35,525 bases of DNA from Terriglobia bacterium (GTDB taxonomy: Bacteria > Acidobacteriota > Terriglobia > Terriglobales > Acidobacteriaceae). The position numbers and the translations under genes are program-made. Below are positions 8,286 through 20,332 of the stretch, piece after piece. The notes below the pieces were generated by a model, which saw only the letters and a list, made by a program, of their open reading frames with translations, searched no databases and had not been told where the DNA came from. Position 1 is the first letter of the stretch. Each line of letters starts with the position of its first letter. The stretch spans positions 1-35,525 of the forward strand of contig JAIQFM010000022.1 in the NCBI GenBank assembly GCA_020073285.1, read 5' to 3'.

Positions 8286-11030
8286 TTAGTTCACCGTCAC
8301 CAAGATGATCGCCGTGTGCGTCGTAGCACCGCTGGTTCCAGTGACTGTCACCGTGCCGGATTGAGGGAAATTCGACGGCGGCGGACTGCTCGAGCTGCTG
8401 CCGCCTCCGCCGCACCCCATCATCATTGCCAGCCCAAACACCAGCACCAGCGTCAACAGTAGGATCCGTCTGACGCGCTTCTCTCTTGACGAGCGTTCCC
8501 TCTTGCCCGCAAACACCAGCCCCACCGCCAGCGCAAGCGACCCACCTGTCCATGGGAAGAACAGCGAGCGCGGCGCGTGCAGGCTGGCACGCGTCGTGGG
8601 AGCGGTAACGGTCACGGTAGCGGTTCCCGAGTTGGCGACTGAGGTCGGAGAAACCGTGCACGTCGTGCTCGGCAAGGAAGTCGGCACGCTGCACGACAGC
8701 GAAACCGTCCCCGTGAATCCATTCAGCGCCGCGATGGTCACCGTCGAAGTGCCAACATTGCCGGTGGTGCCCGCCGTCAGTGACAGGCTTGTGGGCGAGG
8801 CAGTGAACTGAAAGTCCGCAGCACTTGTCACCGTCACGGTGATAATGGCCGCGTGGGTCAGGGCCCCGCTGGTGCCCTGAATTGTTACAGTGCCGCTTTG
8901 TGTGGTCGTCGCGCTGCTGGGTGCAGTGACCGTCACGGTAGCGGTTCCCGAGTTGGTGACCGAGGTCGGCAAAACTGCGCAGGTCGTGCCCGGCAGCGTC
9001 GCCGACGCGCTGCAGCTCAGCGCAACCGTGCCGGTGAAACCATGCAGGGCGGTGATGGTCAACGTCGTCGTGCCCACATTAGCGGTGGCTCCGGCGGTGA
9101 GGTTCATGGTGGTGGCGGCCAGCGAAGGCTGGAAATCCGGAGAGACCGCGTTCCCGCTCCATTCCGTAACCAGGTTGAACGCATCCACCGATCCCAGCCC
9201 GGTCACCGGGTCGTATCCCACGCCGGCGCTGTAGCCGATCGAACCGCCGCCGCTGGGGCAGTTCGGCGATCCCACCGTGCACGGCACCTTATTGTCGCCG
9301 GAGGTGATGTCGTGAAAGGCATCCGTCGACGTGCCCGCCAACTGGTACAGCCGCGGATTCACGTTGCCCTGCGCGGCGTTCATCTGCTGGTTGATGAGCG
9401 CCACGATGCCGGCGAACACGGGCACGCCCGCCGAGGTGCCGCCCACAACGAACAGGGTAGTGTCCGACGCGCGATAGCCGTTGACGCAGCTCCCCTGCGA
9501 GCACACCAGGTAGCCGTCGTGGTCGAAGGATGAGGAAAACGAAATGTCGGGTACGTCGCGCTGGCCATCGTTGGGCACGCCGGTGCCGGTCTGCCAGCTC
9601 GGCTTCGCGAACAGCTTGCTCACTCCACCGCCGGTGGCCGCAAGGGAACCGTTTTGTGGGGGAGCAATTTCAAACGCGGTGTCGTTCCAAGCCGTTTCGG
9701 GGATGTACGACAACGCCGAGCCGTTGTTGGCGTTGTTGTTCGCACTCCAGTAAATTCCGGTGCCTTCATTGAAGGAGGTGCCGCCCGCGACGGTGACGTA
9801 GGGCAGCGCGGCGGGCACATCCACCGCCAGACCGTGCGTCGCCGACCTCACCACCGAAGTGGGAGTGCGCGGATAGTCGCAATCGGCGGCGCCGCTGTCG
9901 CCCGACGGTCCCACGATGGTCTGCCCTTGCGCGTTGGCTTGCTGGCCCATCGCGACCAGCGAATTTATTTCGCTGCTGCTGAAGTTCGGCTCGCAGTCGC
10001 CGTAGCTGATGCTGAGCACCGGCGCCAGGTTCTGGGAAACGGCGTAAAACAGCGAATCGAATGCGCCGTTGTTGGAGTTGACGTAGATGATGGTCGCATT
10101 GCGCGCCACCGCTCCCGCCCACTGGATGTCGAGGTTCGCCTCCATGATATCGCCGTTGACCACGCCCGGATCGGCCGAGCCCGGCACCAACACCACCGTC
10201 GGCGTATTCGCCGGCAGGCCGGACACAGTGCGGAAGGTTGCAATGTCCGGCAAGATCAGGTCAGTCTGACCCATCACCGCCAGCTTCTGCCCAGTGCCGT
10301 CGATGCCGCTGTTGTAGAGCGGCTTGAGGTCGTAGATGGTGGCAAAGTCGTCGGGCGCGAGAAAATGGCTGCCGCTGATGCTGGACGTGAATCGCGGCCG
10401 CAGCGAGGTTCGGCCGACGCCTCCGCGCGGCTTAGGACGGAAATCGTTGAGCCCGTGGAGTGAAATCACCACCTGCGCCAGTGAAGACGGCAACACAGGA
10501 TCGGACACATTGGCGTAGTGCGGCTCGCCACTCACCGTGAAGCGATGGATCGCGGTGGCAAACGCCGACTCCACCTGCGCGGCCGTGCCGCTGAAAGCCA
10601 CGTAGGTGCGGCTGAGCGCGGTCTCGTCCACGGTGAATCCCTGGGACTGAAGCCACGCACTGACCTGCGCGATGTCATCCTGGCTGAGCCCAAAGCGGTC
10701 GGCGTATCGTTCCGGCGTCAACCACTGGTGGTAGTAGGGCGAAAGCGGGTTCTGCTGCTCGTCCAGGAGCGCTTCGAGATCGGCCTGTTGCGCCGCGCTG
10801 GGCCTGAACGTCAGCGCCATCCGGTGCAGCATCATCGAGCCGGCCACCGCGCCTTCGTCGAATTCCGCGCGGGCGAACGGATGCACGTTGCCGCGCACCG
10901 GCTGCACCTGACGGGTTTCGATGGGCCGGACAATGCGGTTCTGCGCGGCGGCAGGCAGCAGCCCGGCGAATAACAACATGGAGGCCAAGATCGTGCGGAG
11001 AAAGACAGGAATCCTTACTTGCCTTCTCAT
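8286..11030 (-). CDS. Secreted S53 (sedolisin/kumamolisin-like) peptidase with Ig-like repeats and C-terminal membrane/Gly-rich tail
   Basis: A 914-aa acid-type serine-carboxyl peptidase precursor. A signal peptide (ends LLPAAAQ, about residue 30) is followed by a pro-kumamolisin activation domain (about 40-200) and the catalytic domain (about 220-625). Sedolisin residues are visible: E297 and D301 in EANLD, an Asp near 378 in SGDSG, and S533 in GGTSAGVP. Two Ig-like repeats follow, each with LTAG..NVGT, GFTGTVxLSCS and a TSVxNSGTATVTVTAP end. The tail has two hydrophobic segments separated by KRERSSREKRVRR, then MMMGCGGGGSSSSS and one last beta-strand-like piece. ATG 11030 is preceded by GAAGG; a TTG nine codons upstream is less likely. 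It lies downstream of the tricorn homolog on the same strand, with a 170-nt gap. Confidence 0.92.
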   Translation of the reverse strand: MRRQVRIPVFLRTILASMLLFAGLLPAAAQNRIVRPIETRQVQPVRGNVHPFARAEFDEGAVAGSMMLHRMALTFRPSAAQQADLEALLDEQQNPLSPYYHQWLTPERYADRFGLSQDDIAQVSAWLQSQGFTVDETALSRTYVAFSGTAAQVESAFATAIHRFTVSGEPHYANVSDPVLPSSLAQVVISLHGLNDFRPKPRGGVGRTSLRPRFTSSISGSHFLAPDDFATIYDLKPLYNSGIDGTGQKLAVMGQTDLILPDIATFRTVSGLPANTPTVVLVPGSADPGVVNGDIMEANLDIQWAGAVARNATIIYVNSNNGAFDSLFYAVSQNLAPVLSISYGDCEPNFSSSEINSLVAMGQQANAQGQTIVGPSGDSGAADCDYPRTPTSVVRSATHGLAVDVPAALPYVTVAGGTSFNEGTGIYWSANNNANNGSALSYIPETAWNDTAFEIAPPQNGSLAATGGGVSKLFAKPSWQTGTGVPNDGQRDVPDISFSSSFDHDGYLVCSQGSCVNGYRASDTTLFVVGGTSAGVPVFAGIVALINQQMNAAQGNVNPRLYQLAGTSTDAFHDITSGDNKVPCTVGSPNCPSGGGSIGYSAGVGYDPVTGLGSVDAFNLVTEWSGNAVSPDFQPSLAATTMNLTAGATANVGTTTLTITALHGFTGTVALSCSASATLPGTTCAVLPTSVTNSGTATVTVTAPSSATTTQSGTVTIQGTSGALTHAAIITVTVTSAADFQFTASPTSLSLTAGTTGNVGTSTVTIAALNGFTGTVSLSCSVPTSLPSTTCTVSPTSVANSGTATVTVTAPTTRASLHAPRSLFFPWTGGSLALAVGLVFAGKRERSSREKRVRRILLLTLVLVFGLAMMMGCGGGGSSSSSPPPSNFPQSGTVTVTGTSGATTHTAIILVTVN

Positions 11031-11200
11031 GTCGCCTTCATAATAACAATATAGCAATGGGATGCGGAGAATTCGCTCCGTCGTACGCGGCGCGCAAAAT
11101 CATTAAGGGCCGAACCGATGAGCGTGCTAACACATTTCCTGAGAGAAAGTTGCACCGGCAGGATTTCACCCGGCCCCAAGCTGTCATCCGGAAACCTGTT

Positions 11201-14587
<3,387 letters not shown>

Positions 14588-14628
14588 GACACACGTCTCC
14601 TTAATCTATTGTCGTGCGGGAAGCCTGA

Positions 14629-14634
14629 ATTATA
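14629..14634 (-). promoter_or_regulatory. -10 element for the tricorn homolog gene
   Basis: On the minus strand a perfect TATAAT lies 42 nt upstream of the start codon. No good -35 is visible because that position falls into the AGTGGCC-type heptamer repeat, so repeat expansion or contraction could affect this promoter. Confidence 0.45.
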
Positions 14635-14639
14635 CGCGA

Positions 14640-14762
14640 GACTCTGGAAAGGCAGTGGCCAGTGGTCCGTGGTCAGCGTCCGTCAGTGGCCAGCAGACAG
14701 TGGCCAAGTGGTCAGCGACCGCGGCCTTCTTCACTGGCCACAGGCCACTGACCACTGACCGC
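14640..14762. repeat. Degenerate heptamer repeat, AGTGGYC family
   Basis: The spacer between asnA and the tricorn gene is almost entirely made of seven-base words such as AGTGGCC, AGTGGTC, AGCGTCC, AGCGACC, ACTGGCC and ACTGACC on the plus strand. Several copies are exactly in phase and some are shifted by short insertions. A shorter run of the same family occurs at 16044-16066. Confidence 0.8.
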
Positions 14763-14770
14763 GTCCTTGA

Positions 14771-15910
14771 CTACTCCAGCACGAAGATATTCTTCTTCGC
14801 GCACATGTCCTTCAGGATCTTCGGCCACACGGTGACGCTGACTTCGCCCAAATGCGCCTTGCGGAGCAGCGTCATCAGCGTGCGCGACTGCCCGATGCCG
14901 CCGCCGATGGACAGCGGAATCTCGTTCTTGACGATCGCCTGGTGATACGGGAACTTCAGGAACTCGGTCAGCTTCGACATCTCAAGCTGCTGCTTCAGCG
15001 TCTCCGCGTTGACGCGGATTCCCATCGAGGTCAGCTCATGCCGCCGTTTGGTGACGTGATTCCACACCAGGATGTCGCCGTTCAGGCCGTGCGTGTTCTT
15101 GCCCGTTTCATGAAGCGTGTCGGTGATCCAGTCGTCGTAATCGGCGGCGCGGTTCTCGTGCGGCAATCCGTCAGCCAGCGGCCACCCGATCCCGATAATG
15201 AAGACCGCCGGGTACTTCCGCAGCACCTGCGTTTCGCGCTGCTTGCGCGGCAGGTCCGGGAACATGTCCAGGATTTCTTCCGCGTGCAGGAAGGTCAGCT
15301 TCTCCGGCAGGTTGGGATAACGCGGGTCCATCAGCTTGGGGAACATCTCCTGCACGAATTTTTCCGCGCCCACCAGCACCTTCCAAATACGATTCACCAC
15401 TTCCTTCAGGAAACTGAGGTTGCGCTGCTCCGGCCGGATCACGCGCTCCCAGTCCCACTGGTCCACGTAGCAAGAGTGGTCGTGGTCGAGGAAGTAGTCC
15501 TTGCGCACGGCGCGCATGTCGGTGCACAGGCCCTCGCCAACCTTGCACTCGAACTGCCGCAACGCCATGCGTTTCCATTTGGTCGCCGCCTGCACCACCT
15601 GCGCGTCCACCGGGTGTTTGCCGAAATCGTTCGAGATGTGGAACTGGATGGGGGTGCGCGATCCGTCGCGGTCCAGCAGGTCGTTGACGCCGCTCTCCAC
15701 GTCCACGATCAGCGGCACCGTGACCATCATCAGGCTGAGTTCCTTGCAGAGGTTCTCCTCGATGTAGTTCTTGGCCGCGAAAATCGCCTTCTGCGTCTCG
15801 CGCGGCGTCAGCAGCGAGCGATAATCGTTGGGCAGGATCCTCTCCAGCTCGGTGTAATCGCCAATGCCCGGTCCGGCGAGATCCGCCTTTTTGACCTCCA
15901 GCGTTGCCAT
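14771..15910 (-). CDS. asnA: Aspartate--ammonia ligase (AsnA type)
   Basis: A 379-aa ammonia-dependent asparagine synthetase: aspartate + NH3 + ATP gives asparagine + AMP + PPi, with a class II aaRS-like fold. Visible family motifs include FHISND, ATKWKRMALRQF, GEGLCTDMRAVR, YVDQWDWERV, VFIIGIGWPLADG, YDDW, GLNGDILVWN, LTSMGIRV, and the C-terminal SIGGGIGQSR. It is about 50 residues longer than E. coli AsnA, mostly through an N-terminal extension and small insertions. AGGAG is 9 nt upstream of ATG 15910. It is followed by a repeat-filled spacer rather than a partner gene, so it is probably monocistronic. Confidence 0.96.
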   Translation of the reverse strand: MATLEVKKADLAGPGIGDYTELERILPNDYRSLLTPRETQKAIFAAKNYIEENLCKELSLMMVTVPLIVDVESGVNDLLDRDGSRTPIQFHISNDFGKHPVDAQVVQAATKWKRMALRQFECKVGEGLCTDMRAVRKDYFLDHDHSCYVDQWDWERVIRPEQRNLSFLKEVVNRIWKVLVGAEKFVQEMFPKLMDPRYPNLPEKLTFLHAEEILDMFPDLPRKQRETQVLRKYPAVFIIGIGWPLADGLPHENRAADYDDWITDTLHETGKNTHGLNGDILVWNHVTKRRHELTSMGIRVNAETLKQQLEMSKLTEFLKFPYHQAIVKNEIPLSIGGGIGQSRTLMTLLRKAHLGEVSVTVWPKILKDMCAKKNIFVLE

Positions 15911-16073
15911 GCGTGCCTCTCCTGTGCGAGGGATTTTGAAAGATATTAACTCTCTAGTCTACCCCCGTCACGGGCCGGCGGGCAGTGCCCAACGTCACGC
16001 AAGCTTGTGCGGAAGCTCAAATGGAGGAAACCATTGGCCGGCGCCAGCGTCCAGTGGCCAGTAGTGGCGGTTG

Positions 16074-16115
16074 CCCCACCCTTAGCCCGCCCGGTTTTGG
16101 CGGGATAGGGTGGGG
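16074..16115. repeat. CCCCACCC bipartite hairpin
   Basis: The outer stem CCCCACCC (16074-16081) pairs with GGGTGGGG (16108-16115), and the inner stem CCCGCC (16086-16091) pairs with GGCGGG (16099-16104) around a 7-nt loop. A related hairpin with a CCCACC...GGTGGG stem occurs at 32593-32621. Confidence 0.7.
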
Positions 16116-16119
16116 ATCC

Positions 16120-16192
16120 TTCCTGAAGCCTGTTTCAGCGCATTTTCTTTCCTGAAGCCTGGAGCCTGGAGCCCGAAGCCCGCTTCAGCGCT
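16120..16192. repeat. Degenerate heptamer repeat, GCCTGAA/GGCTTCA family
   Basis: Runs of CCTGAAG, CCTGGAG and CCCGAAG in seven-base phase, the same family (other strand) as the runs in the arg cluster and upstream of the NADH dehydrogenase gene. Confidence 0.7.
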
Positions 16193-16297
16193 GCCCGGTG
16201 GCTCGCACCGCTGGTACAACGACCTCGCAGAGACTGGTATTACGACCTCGGTAATCTGCCCTAGCCGCGCGCAGAGCCCTACCCTTGAGGAATGCAT

Positions 16298-16657
16298 ATG
16301 GCAGCGAATTCCCCTGGTCCCTTCGAAGTGCTGCGTCGCTGGAAGCGCCACCAGATTCGCGTTCCTGTGCGCCTGGTCGTGCATCGTGGGGATCTCACTT
16401 CGCGCGTCAACGGACGCGGCACCGAACTCAACGAAGGCGGCATGTGCGTTTTTGCCGGCGTGGAACTCAACAACGCCGACCAGGTTGAGCTGGAATTCAC
16501 AACTCCGTACTCGCCGGAGCCACTGCGTGTCTGGGCCAAAGTGCGCAACCGCTACGGTTATTACTACGGCCTGGAATTCCTCACCGAAAATGCCGGCGAG
16601 CGCGAACAGGTGGAGCGCTTCCGCGAAGTCCTGCGCAGCGCCACCGGCAACGCGTAA
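16298..16657 (+). CDS. PilZ-domain protein
   Basis: A 119-aa single-domain protein of the PilZ family, many of which bind cyclic di-GMP to control motility, exopolysaccharide or other surface functions. The N-terminal arginine-rich switch region is present (RRWKRHQIRVPVR). The second motif, normally D/N-x-S-x-x-G, reads ELNEGG, so ligand binding is uncertain. Later VWAKVRNR and YYYGLEF fit the PilZ barrel. Start choice: GAGG lies 7 nt before ATG 16298; another ATG six bases upstream would add two residues. It is convergent with the next gene, with only a 9-nt gap. No cyclase or phosphodiesterase is nearby. Confidence 0.8.
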   Translation: MAANSPGPFEVLRRWKRHQIRVPVRLVVHRGDLTSRVNGRGTELNEGGMCVFAGVELNNADQVELEFTTPYSPEPLRVWAKVRNRYGYYYGLEFLTENAGEREQVERFREVLRSATGNA

Positions 16658-16666
16658 GCCGGTCCG

Positions 16667-17074
16667 TCAATTCGACCACCGCGGTTTGCCCGAGGTGTCA
16701 CGCAGCGTAAGCACCTCGTCCCGGCGAACGATTTCGCGCGCGATCATGCCCTCCCTGCCCTGGTAGCGAATTTTCGCTCCCGTCACCTGTAGGCGTTCTC
16801 CAGACTGGATGGCGAATTTTTGCTCGCGCAGGAAACGCGAGAGCGCCACGTGCACCAGCATCGTTCCGTGGTCGGTCTTCAGCACGAGGTGGGTGCCGCG
16901 GTCCTCGGTCACCGGGCAGTAAAATTCCTGCACATCCTGCACCGTGCCGGTGGTCGTGAATTCGTTGCCGGCGCTGTAGCCCAGCGAATCGGGATCTTTC
17001 CTGGAAGTAACCGCGGTCAGCATGACAATCAACACCACCACGACCGCGGCGACGATGATTTTCAGGTTCCTCAT
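16667..17074 (-). CDS. Small membrane-anchored protein of unknown function
   Basis: A 135-aa protein with an N-terminal hydrophobic segment (about residues 5-23, IIVAAVVVVLIVMLTAV) after MRNLK, predicted as an anchor or uncleaved signal. It continues as a soluble beta-rich domain (GTVQDVQEFYCPVTEDRGTHLVL, then MLVHVALSRFL and LQVTGAKIRYQG). The pattern of a short beta-domain with RLQVTGAKI is reminiscent of OB-like folds, but I cannot name the family. GAGGAGG lies 6 nt before ATG 17074, so translation is well supported. One cysteine only. Confidence 0.75.
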   Translation of the reverse strand: MRNLKIIVAAVVVVLIVMLTAVTSRKDPDSLGYSAGNEFTTTGTVQDVQEFYCPVTEDRGTHLVLKTDHGTMLVHVALSRFLREQKFAIQSGERLQVTGAKIRYQGREGMIAREIVRRDEVLTLRDTSGKPRWSN

Positions 17075-17219
17075 GGCCGTCCTCCTCTAGGTGCGGAGAC
17101 ACGTGAGCCCAAGGCTTTCCTGTACACTGCCCACACTAGCGCCGCGCGGGCCGCGCCACAAGCGTTCTTGTCACCATCGAATGTGCGGTTGGCCCACAGT
17201 GGAACAAGACTGGGGCGCG

Positions 17220-18872
17220 TTACTTTGCCGCCGCCGCCGTTTTCGGCCGGTTCTTCTCCATCGCCGCCGCCATCAGCTTCACCAGTTCCGTCGCCGTGTA
17301 CGGACTCCAGCCGTGGCCCTTCATCGGCCGCCCGTAATCAAACGATCCCGCGTAGTACGGATCCTTGGTGTTCTTCAGGAAATTCTCCAAGCGGTAAACC
17401 GCCAGGTTGAGGTAGTAGTTGTCCATGTCGCCGCAGAAGAGGTGCAACTTGCCTACCAGTTTGGGCCCGATTGTGGACCAGTTTTCCTCCAGGTCGTAAG
17501 TCAGGTCGTAGCCGTGATCGCGCATGGAGAGCGCGACCTCGCGGTCAATGTTGCCTGTAAGCTTGTCCCACAACGGGCGCGGATACCCGTCGGCGCCAAC
17601 CGGTCCGTACGCCGCCTCCCATTCCTCGTACTGCTGAGCGCTACGCCCGTGGCTGCCAAGCACCTCCTCCAGCAAACTCATCTGCCGCATGGTGACCAGC
17701 ACCTGGCCTTCGGAGCTGCGCATCATGGGGCGCTCCAGCGGGACGTATTCTCCGCCCGCGACAAACGCGTTCTCGTCCTGGTAAATGTCCACCAGTTGAT
17801 AGCGATGGAAATCAATCGGATCGGGAAAGAACGTCCAAGTCCCTCCGAAAAAATCCGGGTGCAGCACTTGCAACGCCAGCGACTCCCATCCGCCCGTCGA
17901 TCCGCCCGTCAGCACCCGCGCCCACGGCTGGCCAATGATGCGGAAGTGCGTCTCCAGGTATGGAATCAGCTCCTGCATGATGGCGTCGCCGTACGGCCCC
18001 TGGTTCGACGAATTCACCGCGTAGGAGTCGTCGAAAAACGGAGTCGGATGCAGGAACGTCACCAGGATCAGGCGCGGGAATTTTTCCGACAGCCACGCGC
18101 CGGTGATCTCGCGCGCTTCCTTCCCTGACGGCCAGCCGCCCTCCTCGCCGCTCCCATCCTGGAAGCCGAACGGCGCGCGCAGCGTGAAGTGGTCCTGGAC
18201 GTACACCACCGGATAGCGCTGGTCCGGATGCTCGTCGTATCCCTTGGGCAGCAGCACGGTTGCGCCGATGTACATGGGGCGCCCCCAGAACTGGCTCACC
18301 AGCTTGCTGGCAAACTTCACCCGCTTGACGTACTTTGTGTTCGGCGGAACTTCGATCGGCGAAATCACCTGGCTCGCCTCCAGCTTGACGTCGTACCCCG
18401 CCGCCGGGTCCAGCCGCACCTTCTGTACCTCACTGTACATATTCCCCGGTGATCGGTTGAACTGCTGCCCTTCCCACTGGTCCATGTGCGCCCAGACGGT
18501 ATGGCCGTCGGCGCGGTGGAATTCGGTGTAAACATTGATCAGCGCCTGCACGTTGTACTCGCCCGCCGGCAGCTCTTTCAGGCTCTGCAGCGGAAAGCCG
18601 AGCGTCGATCCGTCAATCACCGCCGCCTGGCCGGGCGGAAGCCGGCTGACATCGGCGCCATAGATCGGCGTCTGTTGGAACCAGTCGCCCGCCTGCAGAC
18701 GCGGCTCGGGGCCGTCATGCCGCGAGAGAATCACGAACACGCGCCCGGTGATCGGTCCGGCATGCGCGGTGGCGGGAAATGAGATTTCGAATCGCGGGCC
18801 GGACGTTTGGGCCAGAACGTTCAGGCTGAACAGCAGGACAAACAGCAGCAGAGCACGGCGGCGCAGCCTCAT
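17220..18872 (-). CDS. Secreted putative esterase (esterase D / alpha-beta hydrolase family)
   Basis: A 550-aa exported protein. Residues 1-22 are a signal peptide (ends LNVLAQ). The N-terminal 200 residues form a beta-rich, transthyretin- or Ig-like region (ISFPATAHAGPITGRVFVILS), and the C-terminal half is an alpha/beta hydrolase of the putative-esterase family. The nucleophile elbow is GGSTGG with S325. Later CGDMDNYY (about 482) may supply the acid, and GHGW (H520) the histidine. The start has GGAGGTTGAGGG directly upstream. Substrate unknown. The next gene is transcribed in the same direction with a 61-nt gap upstream. Confidence 0.85.
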   Translation of the reverse strand: MRLRRRALLLFVLLFSLNVLAQTSGPRFEISFPATAHAGPITGRVFVILSRHDGPEPRLQAGDWFQQTPIYGADVSRLPPGQAAVIDGSTLGFPLQSLKELPAGEYNVQALINVYTEFHRADGHTVWAHMDQWEGQQFNRSPGNMYSEVQKVRLDPAAGYDVKLEASQVISPIEVPPNTKYVKRVKFASKLVSQFWGRPMYIGATVLLPKGYDEHPDQRYPVVYVQDHFTLRAPFGFQDGSGEEGGWPSGKEAREITGAWLSEKFPRLILVTFLHPTPFFDDSYAVNSSNQGPYGDAIMQELIPYLETHFRIIGQPWARVLTGGSTGGWESLALQVLHPDFFGGTWTFFPDPIDFHRYQLVDIYQDENAFVAGGEYVPLERPMMRSSEGQVLVTMRQMSLLEEVLGSHGRSAQQYEEWEAAYGPVGADGYPRPLWDKLTGNIDREVALSMRDHGYDLTYDLEENWSTIGPKLVGKLHLFCGDMDNYYLNLAVYRLENFLKNTKDPYYAGSFDYGRPMKGHGWSPYTATELVKLMAAAMEKNRPKTAAAAK

Positions 18873-18933
18873 CCCTCAACCTCCGAAGCACAGGGAAAGC
18901 CTAACCTGTGATGCGCAGGGTTGTACAACCGGC

Positions 18934-20223
18934 TTAGCCGTACCAGTCGGCGCGGCTGAGCGGAAGGTGCGACTCGCCGGCGTCGGGCTTGACCAGCAGC
19001 GTCTGGTGCACGCTCAGTTGGCCGGTGCGGAAGCGATGTGCGGCACCCGCCATGTAAAGGCGATAAATCCTATACGTCACCTCATCCGCCAGCTTGCGCG
19101 CTGCCGCAGCCTGCCGCTCCAGCCGCCGAACCCAATGGCGCAGCGTCATGACGTAGTGTTCGCGCAGGTTCTCCACGTCGCGTACTTCCCAACCCGCGTC
19201 CTCGGCCGCCGTGGTCATGGAGCTGAACGGCACCAGTTCGCTGTCCGGAAAAACGTAGCGCTGCACGAACGACTCGCCTCGGTTGGGCTTGTGGAAGACT
19301 TGCGCGATGCCGTGATTGAGGAACACGCCGCCGGCACACACCGCCGCCCAGGCTCGGCGAAAATATTCGCCCAGCATTTTTTCTCCGACGTGCTCCACCA
19401 TCCCGATGCTGACGATCTTGTCGAACGTCTCCCCTTCGAGGTCCCGGTAATCGCGCACCTCGGCGCGGCACCGGTCTTCGACACCTTCCTCATGAATGCG
19501 CTGGTTGGCGAGTTCAGCTTGCTGGCCGCTGAGCGTAATGCCGAGCGCCCGCGCGCCGTATCGCTTGGCCGCGTGAACGATCAACGCGCCCCAGCCGCAT
19601 CCGATGTCCAGCAGGCGCTCCCCTTTCCGCAGGCGCAGCTTGCGGCAGATGTACTCCAGCTTGTTCTCCTGCGCCTGGTCGAGCGTGTCCCGCTCCGATC
19701 CGAACCAAGCGCAGGAATACACCATGCGCCGGTCCAGCCAGAGACGATAGAAATCGTTCGACAGGTCGTAATGGAACCGGACCGCGCTGCGGTCGCGAGT
19801 CCTGGAGTGCAACGCCCCGTTCAGCCGCGCCTGGCGCTCCCCGCGCGGAGCCGAGCTTTTCGGCAACCCGGAGAGCAGCGCCGCGTACCGCAGCTTCTCG
19901 CCGACGCTGAAACCACGGGCGAAGAGGCCGTCAATGACGCGGAATAAGCACTCGATGTCCCCTTCGACATCGCAATCATCGTAGATGTACGCTTCACCGA
20001 GCACGAGGTCGCTGGGCGCCGAGAACATGTTGCGCAGCGTGCCGGGATGATTCAGTACCAGCGTGACCCGTGGTTCTCCGCGCGCATTCCGCGGACGCCA
20101 CTGGCTGCCGTCCCACAGCCGCACCGCCAGTTCCTCCGCTCCGGCGCCGTCGAACAGCGCCTCCAGGAATGCCAGCGTCGCCATCCGGCCCGCATCGGTC
20201 GTTACCACCTCACGCAGAGCCAT
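18934..20223 (-). CDS. Cyclopropane-fatty-acyl-phospholipid synthase family methyltransferase
   Basis: A 429-aa SAM-dependent enzyme of the CFA synthase family, which adds a methylene bridge (or methyl group) to unsaturated acyl chains of membrane phospholipids. The N-terminal 130 residues are the CFA-specific region (LGEAYIYDDCDVEGDIE). VRFHYDLSNDFYRLWLD and MVYSCAWF precede the SAM-binding motif LLDIGCGWG. FDKIVSIGMVEHVGE, NHGIAQ and YVFPDSELVP complete the family signature. Start at 20223: GGGAGGA lies 8 nt upstream; ATG 20229 is too close to it. It is divergent from argR across 129 bp; TATGAT on the minus strand at 20260-20255 is a possible -10. Confidence 0.93.
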   Translation of the reverse strand: MALREVVTTDAGRMATLAFLEALFDGAGAEELAVRLWDGSQWRPRNARGEPRVTLVLNHPGTLRNMFSAPSDLVLGEAYIYDDCDVEGDIECLFRVIDGLFARGFSVGEKLRYAALLSGLPKSSAPRGERQARLNGALHSRTRDRSAVRFHYDLSNDFYRLWLDRRMVYSCAWFGSERDTLDQAQENKLEYICRKLRLRKGERLLDIGCGWGALIVHAAKRYGARALGITLSGQQAELANQRIHEEGVEDRCRAEVRDYRDLEGETFDKIVSIGMVEHVGEKMLGEYFRRAWAAVCAGGVFLNHGIAQVFHKPNRGESFVQRYVFPDSELVPFSSMTTAAEDAGWEVRDVENLREHYVMTLRHWVRRLERQAAAARKLADEVTYRIYRLYMAGAAHRFRTGQLSVHQTLLVKPDAGESHLPLSRADWYG

Positions 20224-20303
20224 TTTCATTTCCTCCCGTGCGCTCCCAGCAAAAATCATACCCAAACCGAGGGGGAATGGAGCAGGTGGCAGCTCATTTT
20301 CGG

Positions 20304-20332
20304 TTGACAGGGCCCAAACCGGAACGCATAAT
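20304..20332 (+). promoter_or_regulatory. argR promoter
   Basis: A perfect -35 TTGACA (20304-20309), a 17-bp spacer and CATAAT (20327-20332). Transcription near 20339 would leave a leader of only about 14 nt before the argR ATG, with no Shine-Dalgarno sequence visible. Confidence 0.8.

Larger units (their letters stand above)
15911..16297. other. Divergent spacer asnA / pilZ with repeats and a bipartite hairpin
   Basis: 387 nt without a credible gene. It holds a short AGTGGCC-type run (16044-16066), a long bipartite hairpin (16074-16115), and a GCCTGAA-type heptamer run (16120-16192) in which TTCCTGAAGCCTG and TTCAGCGC each occur twice. The asnA promoter must lie near its right-hand start (15911-15990), but I see only weak hexamers. 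Confidence 0.6.
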
